Assembly (NCBI RefSeq): GCF_007989805.1
Contig: NZ_BJUB01000012.1
Coordinates: forward strand, 85,746-149,745
Source: Cellulomonas xylanilytica
Lineage (GTDB): Bacteria > Actinomycetota > Actinomycetes > Actinomycetales > Cellulomonadaceae
Direction of reading: 5' to 3'
DNA length: 64,000 bases
The notes beneath the pieces were generated by a model. The model searched no databases, was not told the origin of the DNA, and worked only from the letters and a program-made list of their open reading frames with translations. Below, piece after piece: positions 23,088 to 32,615 of this stretch (the stretch's first letter is position 1; each line of letters opens with the position of its first letter). A program made the translations under genes and the position numbers.

Positions 23088-26071
23088 TCGGCGTACGACT
23101 CGATGGGCGGGCACGAGCAGACCAGGTTGCGGTCGCCGTGCGCACCGTCGATCCGGCGGACCGGCGGCCAGTACTTGCCCTCGCGCAGCGCGGCCACCGG
23201 GAAGGCGGCGAGCTCGCGCGGGTAGGCCTGCTCCCAGGTGTCGGTGCTGACCGACGCCGCGGTGTGCGGGGCGTGGCGCAGCGGGGAGTCCGCGACGGCC
23301 CAGCGACCGGCCTCGACGGCGTCGATCTCGCCGCGGATGGCCACCAGCGCGTCGACGAACCGGTCCAGCTCGGCCAGGTCCTCGCTCTCGGTGGGCTCCA
23401 CCATGAGCGTGCCGGCCACCGGGAACGACAGGGTCGGCGCGTGGAAGCCGTAGTCCATGAGGCGCTTGGCCACGTCCTCGGCGGTCACCCCGGTCGCCTT
23501 GGTGATGTCCCGCAGGTCGAGGATGCACTCGTGCGCGACCAGGCCGTTCGGGCCCGTGTACAGCACCGGGAAGTGGCCGGACAGGCGTGTGGCCAGGTAG
23601 TTCGCTGCGAGGACCGCGGTCTCCGTGGCGGTCTTCAGCCCGTCCGGACCCATGAGCGCGACGTAGGCCCAGGAGATCGGCAGGATGCCCGCCGAGCCCC
23701 AGGGAGCGGCACTGACCGGGGCCACGGTGTTCTCGGCCGCCGAACCCGGCGTCGGGTCGCCCGGCAGGAACGGCGCCAGGTGCGCCGCGACCGCGACCGG
23801 TCCGACGCCCGGACCGCCACCGCCGTGCGGGATGCAGAACGTCTTGTGCAGGTTCAGGTGGCTGACGTCGCCGCCCAGCTCGCCCGGCCGGGCCAGCCCG
23901 ACGAGCGCGTTGAGGTTGGCGCCGTCGATGTAGACCTGGCCACCGGCCTCGTGCACGAGCTCGCAGACCGTGCGCACGCCCTCCTCGTAGACACCGTGCG
24001 TCGACGGGTACGTGATCATGATCGCCGCGACCTCGGGGCCGTGCTTCTCCAGCTTGGCGCGCAGGTCGTCCAGGTCGATCGAGCCGTCGGTGGCCGTCGC
24101 GACCACCACCACCCGCATGCCCGCGAGCGCCGCGGAGGCCGCGTTGGTGCCGTGCGCCGAGGCGGGGATCAGGCAGACGTCGCGCTGCGAGTCGCCGCGG
24201 GACGCGTGGTAGCCGTGGATGGCGAGCAGCCCGGCCAGCTCGCCCTGCGAGCCCGCGTTCGGCTGCACCGACACCGCGGCGTAGCCGGTGATCTCGGCCA
24301 GCCAGTCCTGCAGCTCCGTGACCATCTCCGCGTAGCCGAGGGTCTGGTCGGTGGGGGCGTAGGGGTGGATGGTGGCGAACTCCGGCCAGGAGATGGGCTC
24401 CATCTCCGCCGTCGCGTTGAGCTTCATGGTGCACGAGCCCAGCGGGATCATCGTGCGGTCGAGGGCCAGGTCCTTGTCGGACAGCCGTCGCAGGTAGCGC
24501 AGCATCGCGGTCTCGGACCGGTGCAGGTGGAAGACCGGGTGCTGCAGGTACGCGCTGGTGCGGCGCAGCCCAGCGGGCAGGGCGTCGGACCCGTCGGTCC
24601 CGAGGAAGCCGAACGCGAACGTGCCGTCCTCGGCCTCCAGCGTGGTCGTGCCGGCGGCGGCGAACGCGAGCACGACCCGGAGCAGGTGGTCGTCGGTGGT
24701 GCGCTCGTCGGCGGCGATCTGCACGTGGTCGTCGTCGGGCGCCCACAGGTTCACACCGGCCTCGGCGGCCTGCGCGACGACCGCACGGGCCTTGCCGGGG
24801 ACGACGGTGCGCACGGTGTCGAAGAACGTGTCGTGCTCGACCGTCACGCCCACGCCCGTCAGGAGCTCGGCCAGGCCGGCCGCGCGGGCGTGCACCCGCT
24901 CGCCGATCGCCCGCAGCCCGTCGGGCCCGTGGTAGACCGCGTACATCGACGCGACGATGGCCAGCAGCGCCTGCGCGGTGCAGATGTTGCTCGTCGCCTT
25001 CTCGCGCCGGATGTGCTGCTCGCGCGTCTGCAGGGCGAGGCGGTAGGCGCGGGCGCCGTCGGCGTCGATGGAGACACCGACCAGCCGGCCCGGCAGCATC
25101 CGCTCGAGGCCCGTGCGCACGGCCATGAACGCGGCGTGCGGTCCGCCGCCGAACAACGGGACACCGAAGCGCTGCGCCGAGCCGACCGACACGTCGGCTC
25201 CGAGCTCGCCCGGGGACGTCAGCAGCGTCAGCGCCAGCAGGTCCGCGGCGACCGTGACCAGCCCGCCGCGTTCCTTGGTCTGCGCGACCACGTCTCGCAG
25301 GTCACGGACGCGTCCCGAGGCGCCGACCTGCTGGAGGACGACCCCGATGAGGTCCCCCTCGATCTCGGGCAGCCCGTGGGTCAGGTCCGCGACGACGACC
25401 GGCAGACCGATCGCCTCGGCGCGGCCCAGGGTGACCGCCAGCGACTGGCCGAACAGGTCGGCGTCGAGCACCACGGTGCCGGCCTTGCCGCGAGCGACGC
25501 GCCACATGAGGGCGACCGCCTCGGCGACCGCCGTGGCCTCGTCGAGCAGCGACGCGTTCGCCACGTCCAGACCGGTGAGGTCGGTGACCATCGTCTGGAA
25601 GTTCAGCAGCGCCTCCAGCCGGCCCTGCGCGATCTCCGGCTGGTACGGCGTGTACGCGGTGTACCAGGCGGGCGACTCGAGCACGTTGCGACGGATGACC
25701 GCCGGGGTGATCGTGTCCGAGTACCCCTGGCCGATCATCTGCGTCATCACACGGTTGCGGCCCGCGATGGTCCGCAGCGCCGCCAGGACCTCCTCCTCGG
25801 AGCGTGCCGCCGGCAGGTCCAGGGGGCGGTCCGTGCGGATGCTCGCGGGCACCGCGGCGTCGACCAGCGCGTCGAGGTCCGCGTAGCCGACGACCGACAG
25901 CATGTGCGCGGTCTCGCCGCCGCGCGGGCCGATGTGGCGGTCCGCGAAGACCTCCGCCGCCGGCGTGTGCTCGACGCTGGTGAACGGCACGGCGTCGGAC
26001 GCGAGGTCCAGGTGGATGGCGGGGGCGCCGCTCACGACGGCATCGTGCAACTGGCTCAGATCGGTGGTCAC
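23084..26071 (-). CDS. gcvP: Glycine dehydrogenase (decarboxylating), P protein
   Basis: A 995-residue single-chain P protein (both halves fused), a PLP enzyme that decarboxylates glycine and loads the H-protein lipoyl arm. The N-half has FADRHIGP and [36 protein letters not shown] (read as two blocks). The C-half holds the PLP lysine K743 in [22 protein letters not shown] 26071 is used; the frame stays open upstream but enters the glycine riboswitch, so earlier starts are rejected. It is slightly longer than E. coli GcvP (957 aa). Confidence 0.96.
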   Translation of the reverse strand: MTTDLSQLHDAVVSGAPAIHLDLASDAVPFTSVEHTPAAEVFADRHIGPRGGETAHMLSVVGYADLDALVDAAVPASIRTDRPLDLPAARSEEEVLAALRTIAGRNRVMTQMIGQGYSDTITPAVIRRNVLESPAWYTAYTPYQPEIAQGRLEALLNFQTMVTDLTGLDVANASLLDEATAVAEAVALMWRVARGKAGTVVLDADLFGQSLAVTLGRAEAIGLPVVVADLTHGLPEIEGDLIGVVLQQVGASGRVRDLRDVVAQTKERGGLVTVAADLLALTLLTSPGELGADVSVGSAQRFGVPLFGGGPHAAFMAVRTGLERMLPGRLVGVSIDADGARAYRLALQTREQHIRREKATSNICTAQALLAIVASMYAVYHGPDGLRAIGERVHARAAGLAELLTGVGVTVEHDTFFDTVRTVVPGKARAVVAQAAEAGVNLWAPDDDHVQIAADERTTDDHLLRVVLAFAAAGTTTLEAEDGTFAFGFLGTDGSDALPAGLRRTSAYLQHPVFHLHRSETAMLRYLRRLSDKDLALDRTMIPLGSCTMKLNATAEMEPISWPEFATIHPYAPTDQTLGYAEMVTELQDWLAEITGYAAVSVQPNAGSQGELAGLLAIHGYHASRGDSQRDVCLIPASAHGTNAASAALAGMRVVVVATATDGSIDLDDLRAKLEKHGPEVAAIMITYPSTHGVYEEGVRTVCELVHEAGGQVYIDGANLNALVGLARPGELGGDVSHLNLHKTFCIPHGGGGPGVGPVAVAAHLAPFLPGDPTPGSAAENTVAPVSAAPWGSAGILPISWAYVALMGPDGLKTATETAVLAANYLATRLSGHFPVLYTGPNGLVAHECILDLRDITKATGVTAEDVAKRLMDYGFHAPTLSFPVAGTLMVEPTESEDLAELDRFVDALVAIRGEIDAVEAGRWAVADSPLRHAPHTAASVSTDTWEQAYPRELAAFPVAALREGKYWPPVRRIDGAHGDRNLVCSCPPIESYAE

Positions 26072-26117
26072 GGGCTGCTCCGCTGGGTCGTCCGGACGTG
26101 CCGGGACGGTGGGTGGG

Positions 26118-26338
26118 CTCCCCGCTCTGTCATTACGCGGATGGGTACGCGCGACCTGAGAGTTTTGCCGGTCCGCCTGTCGGGGCGCGCCGGCTTGCAC
26201 CGTCGGTGGGACCTCGTCCCCGAGAGGAGTCGATCCGCTTTCCAGAGTTGCCTCGCCGTGGCGGTACAGGGGCCTGAGAGATTCCCGGGGAGGGTTGCTC
26301 CTTCGGCGTCCCGGACGTCGTGCGGGAGCTCTCCCGCC
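26118..26338 (-). promoter_or_regulatory. Tandem glycine riboswitch of gcvPTH
   Basis: Read on the minus strand, two glycine aptamers lie back to back, about 26338-26242 and 26240-26118. Each has the hallmark CTCTCAGG (complement of CCTGAGAG at 26273-26280 and 26155-26162) and upstream parts such as GCCGAAGGAGCAACC in the first and GACGGTGCAAGCC in the second. Tandem glycine riboswitches activate glycine-cleavage genes when glycine is abundant. The second aptamer ends about 45 bases before gcvP, so translational or short-range control is likely. 26339-26446 holds the promoter region but no clear boxes. Confidence 0.93.
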
Positions 26339-26458
26339 GCGGTTCGAGCAGCGTGTGAAGTTGTGGGGCCAGCGTACCCGGCGCTGTCCAGCGTGCGAGG
26401 CGCGTCCACGGGGCAGGCCGCCCGGTCGTCGTGCGCCGGCCGTGCGTACATTGGCCGG

Positions 26459-26950
26459 GTGCAGACGACCCCACGCCCCGCGACGGTGATCGTGGTGTCG
26501 GACCGGTCCGCTGCGGGTGTCCGGCCCGACACCTCCGGTCCTGCTGCCGCGGCCCGCCTGCTCGGCGCAGGGTTCCGCCCGGTGCACGTGACCGTCGTGC
26601 CCGACGGAGCCGAGTCGGTCGCGGGTGCGCTCCGCACCGCGCTGGCCGGCGGGGCGCGGCTCGTCCTCACGTCGGGCGGCACCGGCGTCGGACCGCGCGA
26701 CCGCACCCCCGAGGGCACCCGCGCCGTCATCGACCGCGAGCTGCCGGGCATCGCCGAGCTGTTGCGCCGGGACGGGGCATGGACCGTCCCCACCGCCGTC
26801 CTCTCCCGCGGCGTCGCCGGCGTGACCGACGGCGGGTCGCTCGTCGTCAACCTGCCGGGGTCGCCCAACGGCGTCGTCGAAGGGCTCGACGCGCTCCTCC
26901 CGCTCGTCGACCACGTGCTCGACCAGCTGGCCGGGGGCGATCACCGATGA
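26459..26950 (+). CDS. mog: Molybdopterin adenylyltransferase / MoaB-MogA family
   Basis: A 163-residue protein of the MogA/MoaB fold that adenylates molybdopterin before Mo insertion. The family signature [20 protein letters not shown] is clear, followed by LPGIAELLR and [23 protein letters not shown] -10 box six bases before GTG 26459 indicates leaderless transcription; codons further upstream are antisense to gcvP. Its stop overlaps the moaE start (ATGA). MogA and MoaB cannot be separated by eye; catalytic activity is inferred from the motif. Confidence 0.9.
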   Translation: MQTTPRPATVIVVSDRSAAGVRPDTSGPAAAARLLGAGFRPVHVTVVPDGAESVAGALRTALAGGARLVLTSGGTGVGPRDRTPEGTRAVIDRELPGIAELLRRDGAWTVPTAVLSRGVAGVTDGGSLVVNLPGSPNGVVEGLDALLPLVDHVLDQLAGGDHR

Positions 26951-27360
26951 TCGCGCGCGTCGTCGACGAGCCCCTCGACCTGCAGTTTCACGTGGAACAC
27001 GTCAGTGACCCACGGGCCGGGGCGGTCGCGACGTTCGTCGGGCTGGTCCGGGACCACGACCCGTCGGTCGAGGGTCGGGTGACCGGGCTGGACTACTCGG
27101 CGCACCCCGACGCACAGGCCGTGATCGAGCGCCTGGCGTCCGCAGCTGCCGCGTCGGCCGACGTCCTGGGTCTCGCCGTCAGCCACCGCATCGGGCACCT
27201 GGCCGTCGGGGAGGCCGCGATCGTCGTCGCCGTCTCCACGGCACACCGGGCCGAGGCGTTCGACGTGTGCCGCAGGCTCGTCGAGACGGTCAAGGCCGAG
27301 CTGCCGGTGTGGAAGCGTGAGGTCCTCGAGGACGGTTCGCACGTATGGGTGGGTCTGTGA
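26947..27360 (+). CDS. moaE: Molybdopterin synthase catalytic subunit MoaE
   Basis: A 137-residue large subunit of MPT synthase, which with thiocarboxylated MoaD converts cPMP to molybdopterin. Recognisable: [25 protein letters not shown], the [22 protein letters not shown] core and the C-terminal active-site lysines in [17 protein letters not shown]. It overlaps mog by ATGA and moaA by one base, forming a tight three-gene operon. Its partner moaD is in the convergent operon 1.2 kb away. Confidence 0.95.
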   Translation: MIARVVDEPLDLQFHVEHVSDPRAGAVATFVGLVRDHDPSVEGRVTGLDYSAHPDAQAVIERLASAAAASADVLGLAVSHRIGHLAVGEAAIVVAVSTAHRAEAFDVCRRLVETVKAELPVWKREVLEDGSHVWVGL

Positions 27361-28454
27361 TGAGCGAGCAGCTGGTCGACCGGTTCGGGCGCGTGCACCG
27401 CGACCTGCGGATCTCGCTGACCGACCGGTGCTCCCTGCGCTGCACGTACTGCATGCCGGCCGAGGGCGTGCCGTGGCTCGCACGCTCGACGATGCTCAGC
27501 ACCGAGGAGATCGTGCACGTCGCGCGGGTCGGCGTCTCGCTCGGCATCACCGAGATCCGGCTCACCGGTGGCGAGCCGCTGCTGCGGGTCGACATCGTGG
27601 ACGTCGTCCGTCGGCTCACCGCCCTCACCGGCCCGGCGGGCAGCCCCGAGGTGTCCCTGACGACGAACGCGCTGCGCCTTCCCGGGCTCGCGTCGGACCT
27701 CAAGGACGCCGGGCTGTCGCGCGTGAACATCAGCCTGGACACCCTCGACCGCGCCAAGTTCCTCGAGCTGACGCGTCGCGACAAGCTGGTCGAGACGCTC
27801 GCCGGGATCGCCGCCGCCGACGCCGCCGGGCTGCACCCCGTGAAGATCAACGCGGTCGCCATGCGCGGGGTCAACGACGACGAGGTGGTCGCCCTCACGC
27901 GGTTCGCGGTGGACCGGGGCTACCAGATGCGCTTCATCGAGCAGATGCCGCTCGACGCCGGGCACACGTGGGACCGCGCCGAGATGGTGACCCAGGCGGA
28001 AATCCTGGAACGGCTGCGCTCCGCCTTCCGCCTCGAGGAGGTCCCCGGCCGCGGTGCCGCCCCCGCCGAGCTGTGGACCGTCGACGGCGGCCCGGCGACG
28101 GTCGGCGTCATCGCGTCCGTCACCGCACCGTTCTGCGGCGCCTGCGACCGGCTGCGCCTCACCGCCGACGGGCAGCTGCGCGCGTGCCTCTTCTCCCAGA
28201 CGGAGACGAACGTGCGGGACCTGCTGCGCGGGTCGTCGGACGCTCCCGACGCAGCCGCCCTCGGGATCGGGCCGGGCCAGGCGCTGCGCGTCGGCGCGAC
28301 GGCACCGCCCCGACCGGCCCCTGCGGCAGTCGACGTCGACACCGCCCTCGCCGACGCGTACCGCCGGTGCCTGGCGGGCAAGAAGGCCGGCCACGACATC
28401 GACGACCCGAGCTTCCTGCAGCCGGACCGCCCGATGAGCGCGATCGGCGGCTGA
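27360..28454 (+). CDS. moaA: GTP 3',8-cyclase MoaA (radical SAM)
   Basis: A 364-residue radical-SAM enzyme that converts GTP to 3',8-cyclo-GTP, the first step to molybdenum cofactor. The SAM cluster cysteines are C24, C28 and C31 in DRCSLRCTYCMP. The second, GTP-binding 4Fe-4S site is in FCGACDRLRL and LRACLF, and the chain ends in the conserved Gly-Gly. ATG 27360 overlaps the moaE stop; an ATG five codons upstream is possible but lies within moaE. The region 28455-28560 between moaA and convergent moaD contains only small GC-rich palindromes (CCACGTG repeated) that may terminate both. Confidence 0.96.
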   Translation: MSEQLVDRFGRVHRDLRISLTDRCSLRCTYCMPAEGVPWLARSTMLSTEEIVHVARVGVSLGITEIRLTGGEPLLRVDIVDVVRRLTALTGPAGSPEVSLTTNALRLPGLASDLKDAGLSRVNISLDTLDRAKFLELTRRDKLVETLAGIAAADAAGLHPVKINAVAMRGVNDDEVVALTRFAVDRGYQMRFIEQMPLDAGHTWDRAEMVTQAEILERLRSAFRLEEVPGRGAAPAELWTVDGGPATVGVIASVTAPFCGACDRLRLTADGQLRACLFSQTETNVRDLLRGSSDAPDAAALGIGPGQALRVGATAPPRPAPAAVDVDTALADAYRRCLAGKKAGHDIDDPSFLQPDRPMSAIGG

Positions 28455-28560
28455 CCGCCGGCGTCTCGCATCGCCCGTCCTGCGGGAGTGCTCTGCTCTC
28501 CCCGGCGTATCGGCCACGTGAGCCGCCCGCGCCACGTGGCGCGCGCAGTCGCGCGGCGGG

Positions 28561-28797
28561 TCAGCCGCCCGCGAACGGCGGCAGGACGTCCAGGGTCGCT
28601 CCGGCGGGGACCGGGTCGGCGCCGTCGACGCGCGTGCCGTCCGCGAGGAGGGAGCACCGCCCGAGCACCTGCTCCAGAGCCGCACCGTGGGCGCTGACCA
28701 TCGCGCTGCGGACCTGGGCGGCCGAGCCGGCGGGCAGCTGCTCGGTGTCGACCCCCGCGGCCTCGGCTGCGGCGGCGAAGTAGCGGACCGTGATCAC
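28561..28797 (-). CDS. moaD: Molybdopterin synthase sulfur carrier MoaD
   Basis: A 78-residue ubiquitin-like protein ending LPPFAGG; the C-terminal Gly-Gly is adenylated and thiocarboxylated, here probably by the MoeZ-like protein at the head of the same operon. It begins VITVRYFAAAAEAAG, typical of MoaD. GTG 28797 overlaps the preceding stop (GTGA), which decides the start over one five codons upstream. It is the last gene of the moeZ-moeA-moaC-mobA-DUF6457-moaD operon. Confidence 0.93.
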   Translation of the reverse strand: MITVRYFAAAAEAAGVDTEQLPAGSAAQVRSAMVSAHGAALEQVLGRCSLLADGTRVDGADPVPAGATLDVLPPFAGG

Positions 28798-29054
28798 TTC
28801 TCGGCGGTCCACTCGGCTGCGCGGGCCTCGACCCAGGCGAGGACGTCCGACGGGTTGGCGCTCGCCGCGGCGAGGCCGGCCACGAACATGGTCACCGGGA
28901 CGGCGGGGCGGGCCACCTGGTGCGCGACGTCGGAGGACACCTGGAGCAGCCGGTCGATGTCGACCAGCTCGCGGTCGACGCCGAGCGCGCTCGTGATCTG
29001 GTCGATCCAGTCCGGCAGGTCAGCGCCCGGGGCGCGGCGGGGGTCGTCGGTCAT
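28794..29054 (-). CDS. DUF6457 protein of the molybdenum cofactor operon
   Basis: An 86-residue acidic, mostly helical protein (LPDWIDQITSALGVD ... VSSDVAHQVARPAVPVTMFVAGLAAA ... VLAWVEARAAEW). In actinobacteria this small domain occurs next to or fused with MobA, so a role in guanylylation or cofactor handover is likely, but its biochemistry is not established. It overlaps mobA upstream (ATGA) and moaD downstream (GTGA). Confidence 0.8.
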   Translation of the reverse strand: MTDDPRRAPGADLPDWIDQITSALGVDRELVDIDRLLQVSSDVAHQVARPAVPVTMFVAGLAAASANPSDVLAWVEARAAEWTAEK

Positions 29055-29809
29055 GGGTCGATCCTGTCACCGAGCGCCGCGTCGAGGCGCTCGACGTCGG
29101 CCCACGTGTCGGCGTCCGCCGTCGCACCGTCGGCGTCGGCGACGTCGGCCAGCCGGAGACCGTCGACGAGCCGGTGCATCGCGGCACCGTGCACCGACGG
29201 CAGCCCGTCGAGCGCCGCACGCAGGGACGCCCGCCGGTAGACCGCCACCAGGTGCTGCGCCCGGCCGTCGGACCCGACCATGCGCGCGCCGTCCACTCCG
29301 GCGCTGGGGACGGCGGCACCCGCGCCCGACGTGACGGGAGCGGTGGAGGCGGCAGCCGCGCGGGCACTCGCGTCCGAGGTGACGGGAGCGGCGGTGGCGG
29401 TAACCGCGGCGGCCGTGAGCAGGGCGGACAGGACGCGTGCTGCGCCGGGGACGTCGCACGCGAGGACGACCACGAGCTCGGGACCGTCGCCGGGCAGTGC
29501 GTCGAGGCCGGCTGCCAGACCGGCGACGGGTCCGCCGTCCGGGGGGTCCTCCAGCACGGTCACGACCCCGGGCCGCGCGACCCGCGGCGGGCCGACGACG
29601 ACGACGTGCGCCGCGTCGACCACGGCCGCGAGCGCGCGGTCCAGCAAAGGGACGCCGCCCACGAGGACGTCGGGCTTGCTGGCGCCGCCGAGCCGACGCG
29701 CGCGCCCGCCGGCGAGCACGATCGCGTCGTAGGCGAGACGGACCGCGTCACCGCCGGGACGGGTGCCGCCCCCCGCGTGACCGCTGTCCGCGCCGCCCGG
29801 GTGCGTCAC
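29051..29809 (-). CDS. mobA: Molybdenum cofactor guanylyltransferase MobA
   Basis: A 252-residue nucleotidyltransferase that attaches GMP to Mo-molybdopterin. The nucleotide loop LAGGRARRLGGASKPDVLVGG and the metal-site ACDVP are present. An Ala/Ser/Thr-rich insertion (about residues 135-170) is unusual and low-complexity, so residual activity depends on it being a surface loop. GTG 29809 overlaps the moaC stop (GTGA); a later internal start before VRLAYDAIVLAGG is possible since the first 20 residues are Gly-rich and not conserved. Confidence 0.88.
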   Translation of the reverse strand: MTHPGGADSGHAGGGTRPGGDAVRLAYDAIVLAGGRARRLGGASKPDVLVGGVPLLDRALAAVVDAAHVVVVGPPRVARPGVVTVLEDPPDGGPVAGLAAGLDALPGDGPELVVVLACDVPGAARVLSALLTAAAVTATAAPVTSDASARAAAASTAPVTSGAGAAVPSAGVDGARMVGSDGRAQHLVAVYRRASLRAALDGLPSVHGAAMHRLVDGLRLADVADADGATADADTWADVERLDAALGDRIDP

Positions 29810-30282
29810 GCGTCGCGCCGCCAGTCGCCCGAGCGGCCGCCGCTCTTCGCCTCCAGCTGGACGTCGGCGATGCGGACGGACTTGTCGAGGCCCTTGACCA
29901 TGTCGACGACCGCGAGGGCGGCGACCGAGACGGCGGTGAGGGCCTCCATCTCGACGCCGGTGCGGTCGGCGGTGCGGACGGTGGCGGTGATGGCGACGCC
30001 GTCGTCGGTGATGTCGAGGTCCACGACGACCCCGTGCACCCCGATGACGTGCGCGAGCGGCAGGAGCTCGGGGGTGCGCTTGGCGGCGGCGATGCCGGCG
30101 ATGCGGGCGACTGCGAGGACGTCACCCTTCGGCACGTCGCCGGACCGCAGGGCGGCGACCACGGAAGGTCCGCACACCACACGACCGCTGGCCGTGGCGG
30201 CGCGGACGGTCGGCTGCTTGGCGGTCACGTCGACCATGCGGGCGTGCCCGGCGGCGTCGAGGTGCGTGAACTGCTCGCTCAT
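29806..30282 (-). CDS. moaC: Cyclic pyranopterin monophosphate synthase MoaC
   Basis: A 158-residue protein that rearranges 3',8-cyclo-GTP from MoaA into cPMP. Family blocks are all visible: FTHLDAAGHARMVDVTAKQPTVRAA, GDVLAVARIAGIAAAKRTPELLPLAH, GVEMEALTAVSVAALAVVDMVKGLDK and KSGGRSGDW. It is coupled to moeA upstream (ATGA) and to mobA downstream (GTGA). Confidence 0.97.
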   Translation of the reverse strand: MSEQFTHLDAAGHARMVDVTAKQPTVRAATASGRVVCGPSVVAALRSGDVPKGDVLAVARIAGIAAAKRTPELLPLAHVIGVHGVVVDLDITDDGVAITATVRTADRTGVEMEALTAVSVAALAVVDMVKGLDKSVRIADVQLEAKSGGRSGDWRRDA

Positions 30283-31469
30283 GGGCTCACTCTCAGGACG
30301 GTGAGGCGGTCGCCGGCGGCGACGCGGGAGGTCTCGGCGGGGATGACGGCGAGCCCCTCGGCCAGGGCGAGCCGGGCGACGAGGTGCGAGCCGGACCCGC
30401 GCGCCGTGGCCCGGGCGACGCGGTCCGGCCCCACCCAGCGCACGGGCATGAGCTGGGCGCGTCCGGGTGGGGTGGTCCAGTCGTCGTCGGCGACGGCGAG
30501 CAGGGTCGGGCGTTCGACGTCGCGCAGCCCGCGCATCCGCAGGATGGCGGGGCGCACGAACATCTCGAACGACGCGAACGAGCTCACCGGGTTGCCCGGC
30601 AGCGTGTAGATCGGGGTGCCGCCGGGGAGCCGGCCGAGGCCCTGCGGCTTGCCGGGCTGGACCGCGACGGCGACGAACTCGACGTCGGGCTGGTCGATGA
30701 GCGCCGCCTTGACCACGTCGTAGGCGCCCACGCTGACGCCGCCGGAGGTGACGATCGCGTCGACGTCGAGTCCGGTCAGCAGGTCCCGGAGCGTGTCCAC
30801 GTCGTCGGGCACCGGGCCGATCCGCACCGCGACGCCGCCCGCCTCGCGCACCGCGGCAGCGAGCAGCCACGAGTTGGAGTCGGGGATCTGGCCGCGGCGC
30901 AGGGGCGTGCCGGGCGGGACCAGCTCGTCACCGGTGGACACGACCGCGACGCGGGGGCGGCGGTGGACCCGCACGGTCGGGTGGCCCAGCGACGCGACCG
31001 CGGCGACGGCGGCCGGTCCGAGCAGGGTGCCCGCCGCGACGACCACGTCACCGGGCACGGCGTCCTCGCCCGCGCGCCGCAGGTGCGTCCCTGCCGCGGG
31101 AGCGTCCCGGATGAGGACGGTCGTGGTCCCGGCGTCGGTCAGCTCGACCGGGACGATGGTGTCCGCGCCCGCGGGGACCGGTGCCCCGGTCATGATCCGG
31201 GCGGCGGAGCCGGGCACCACGACGGGCTCGTCGGCGGACCCGGCCGGCAGGTCCGCGACGACCCGCAGCGTCACCGGCAGAGCGGCGACGTCGGCGTGCC
31301 GGACCGCGTACCCGTCCATCGCCGAGTTGTCCCAGCGGGGCAGCGGCTCGTCGGTGCGCAGGTCGTCGGCGAGGACCATGCCGTCGGCCTCGTCGAGCGT
31401 CACCTCGACCGCGGGCAGCGGAGCCGCCAGGGCGAGTGCTGCAGCGCGGTGGTCCTCCAGGGAGCGCAC
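30279..31469 (-). CDS. moeA: Molybdopterin molybdenumtransferase MoeA
   Basis: A 396-residue enzyme that inserts molybdate into adenylated molybdopterin. Characteristic segments are PLPRWDNSAMDGYAVR, ARIMTGAPVPAGADTIVPVE, RRAGEDAVPGD, VAVVSTGDELVPPG, IPDSNSWLL, SGGVSVGAYDVVK and GKPQGLGRLPGGTPIYTLPGNPVSSFASF (listed as separate motifs). GTG 31469 lies two bases after the moeZ-like stop. All its partners from moaA to mobA are in this window. Confidence 0.96.
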   Translation of the reverse strand: MRSLEDHRAAALALAAPLPAVEVTLDEADGMVLADDLRTDEPLPRWDNSAMDGYAVRHADVAALPVTLRVVADLPAGSADEPVVVPGSAARIMTGAPVPAGADTIVPVELTDAGTTTVLIRDAPAAGTHLRRAGEDAVPGDVVVAAGTLLGPAAVAAVASLGHPTVRVHRRPRVAVVSTGDELVPPGTPLRRGQIPDSNSWLLAAAVREAGGVAVRIGPVPDDVDTLRDLLTGLDVDAIVTSGGVSVGAYDVVKAALIDQPDVEFVAVAVQPGKPQGLGRLPGGTPIYTLPGNPVSSFASFEMFVRPAILRMRGLRDVERPTLLAVADDDWTTPPGRAQLMPVRWVGPDRVARATARGSGSHLVARLALAEGLAVIPAETSRVAAGDRLTVLRVSP

Positions 31470-31471
31470 GG

Positions 31472-32578
31472 TCAGCGCGCGTCCAGCCAGGCCAGGATCC
31501 CGCCGTCGACGTTCGACGCGTCGAACCCGGCGCCGCGCAGGATCTTCGCGGCGGTCAGCGACCGGGCGCCCACCTGGCAGTGCACGACGATCTCCTGGTC
31601 GCGCGGGAGGTCGGCCAGCGCGGTCCCGTCGAACACGGTGCCCAGCGGCACGAGCACCGCGCCCGGGATGGAGACCTGGGCGTGCTCGGCGGGCTCGCGC
31701 ACGTCGATGAGCAGGAAGTCGTCGGTGCCGGCCTCGCGGGCGGCGAGCCGGCTGACCAGCTCGGGGGCGGTGACGACGGGGACGTCGGACATGGGTGGAG
31801 CCTCCAAGCTCGGGGTGGGTGTCGGGCGACCGACGAGGGGGACCTCGGTCCAGCGGGCGCGCAGGGCGTCGACGACGAGCACGCGGCCGAGCAGCGGCTC
31901 GCCCGTGCCGGTGAGGAGCTTGACCACCTCGGTGGCCATGACGGAGCCGATCTGCCCGCAGAGCGCGCCGAGCACGCCCGCCTCCGCGCAGGACGGGACC
32001 TCGTCGTCCCGCGGTGGCGTCGGGAACAGGTCGCGCAGCTGCACCCCGGCCCGGCCCCAGAACACGGTGGTCTGCGCGTCAAACCGCAGCACCGAGCCCC
32101 ACACCTCCGGCAGGCCCAGGCGCACGCACGCGTCGTTGACCAGATAGCGGGTGGGGAAGTTGTCGGTGCCGTCGACGACGACGTCGTAACCGCGCAGGGT
32201 CTCGTCGACGTTCTCGCTGGTCAGGCGGGTGCGGTGGGCCACGACGCGGATGTCGGGGTCGAGCGCGGCGACGGCGTCGCTCGCGCTGTCCACCTTGGCG
32301 CGGCCCACGTCGGCGGTCCCGTGGATGACCTGGCGCTGCAGGTTGCTGACGTCGACCACGTCGTCGTCGACGATCCCGAGCGTCCCGACGCCCGCCGCGG
32401 CGAGGTACTGGATGACGGGGGCACCGAGGCCGCCCGCGCCGACGACGAGCACCCGCGCGTTGCGCAGCCGGCGCTGTCCGTCGACGCCGATCTCCGCGAG
32501 CAGCAGGTGCCGCGACCCGCGCTCGACCTGCGCGGGGGTCAGCGGCGGTCCGGGCGGGACCAGGGCGGGCAGCGGCAC
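31472..32578 (-). CDS. moeZ: MoeZ-type adenylyltransferase/sulfurtransferase
   Basis: A 368-residue fusion of a ThiF/E1-like domain (GAGGLGAPVIQYLAAAGVG nucleotide loop, VDGTDNFPTRYLVND, SCAEAGVLGALCG) and a C-terminal rhodanese domain with catalytic Cys in IVVHCQVGARS. MoeZ adenylates MoaD and transfers sulfur to its C-terminus; homologues also serve ThiS/CysO-like carriers. GTG 32578 is chosen, but TTG 32587 in frame is possible. It heads the six-gene Moco operon. Confidence 0.9.
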   Translation of the reverse strand: MPLPALVPPGPPLTPAQVERGSRHLLLAEIGVDGQRRLRNARVLVVGAGGLGAPVIQYLAAAGVGTLGIVDDDVVDVSNLQRQVIHGTADVGRAKVDSASDAVAALDPDIRVVAHRTRLTSENVDETLRGYDVVVDGTDNFPTRYLVNDACVRLGLPEVWGSVLRFDAQTTVFWGRAGVQLRDLFPTPPRDDEVPSCAEAGVLGALCGQIGSVMATEVVKLLTGTGEPLLGRVLVVDALRARWTEVPLVGRPTPTPSLEAPPMSDVPVVTAPELVSRLAAREAGTDDFLLIDVREPAEHAQVSIPGAVLVPLGTVFDGTALADLPRDQEIVVHCQVGARSLTAAKILRGAGFDASNVDGGILAWLDAR

Positions 32579-32615
32579 GCGACCCAACCTACGTCCCGCG
32601 GGAGACCGGCATGAC

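Noticed and set aside
23138..26950. Long plus-strand frame ending in mog
   Set aside because: Only the last 163 residues are a real protein; the rest is antisense to gcvP and to the glycine riboswitch.
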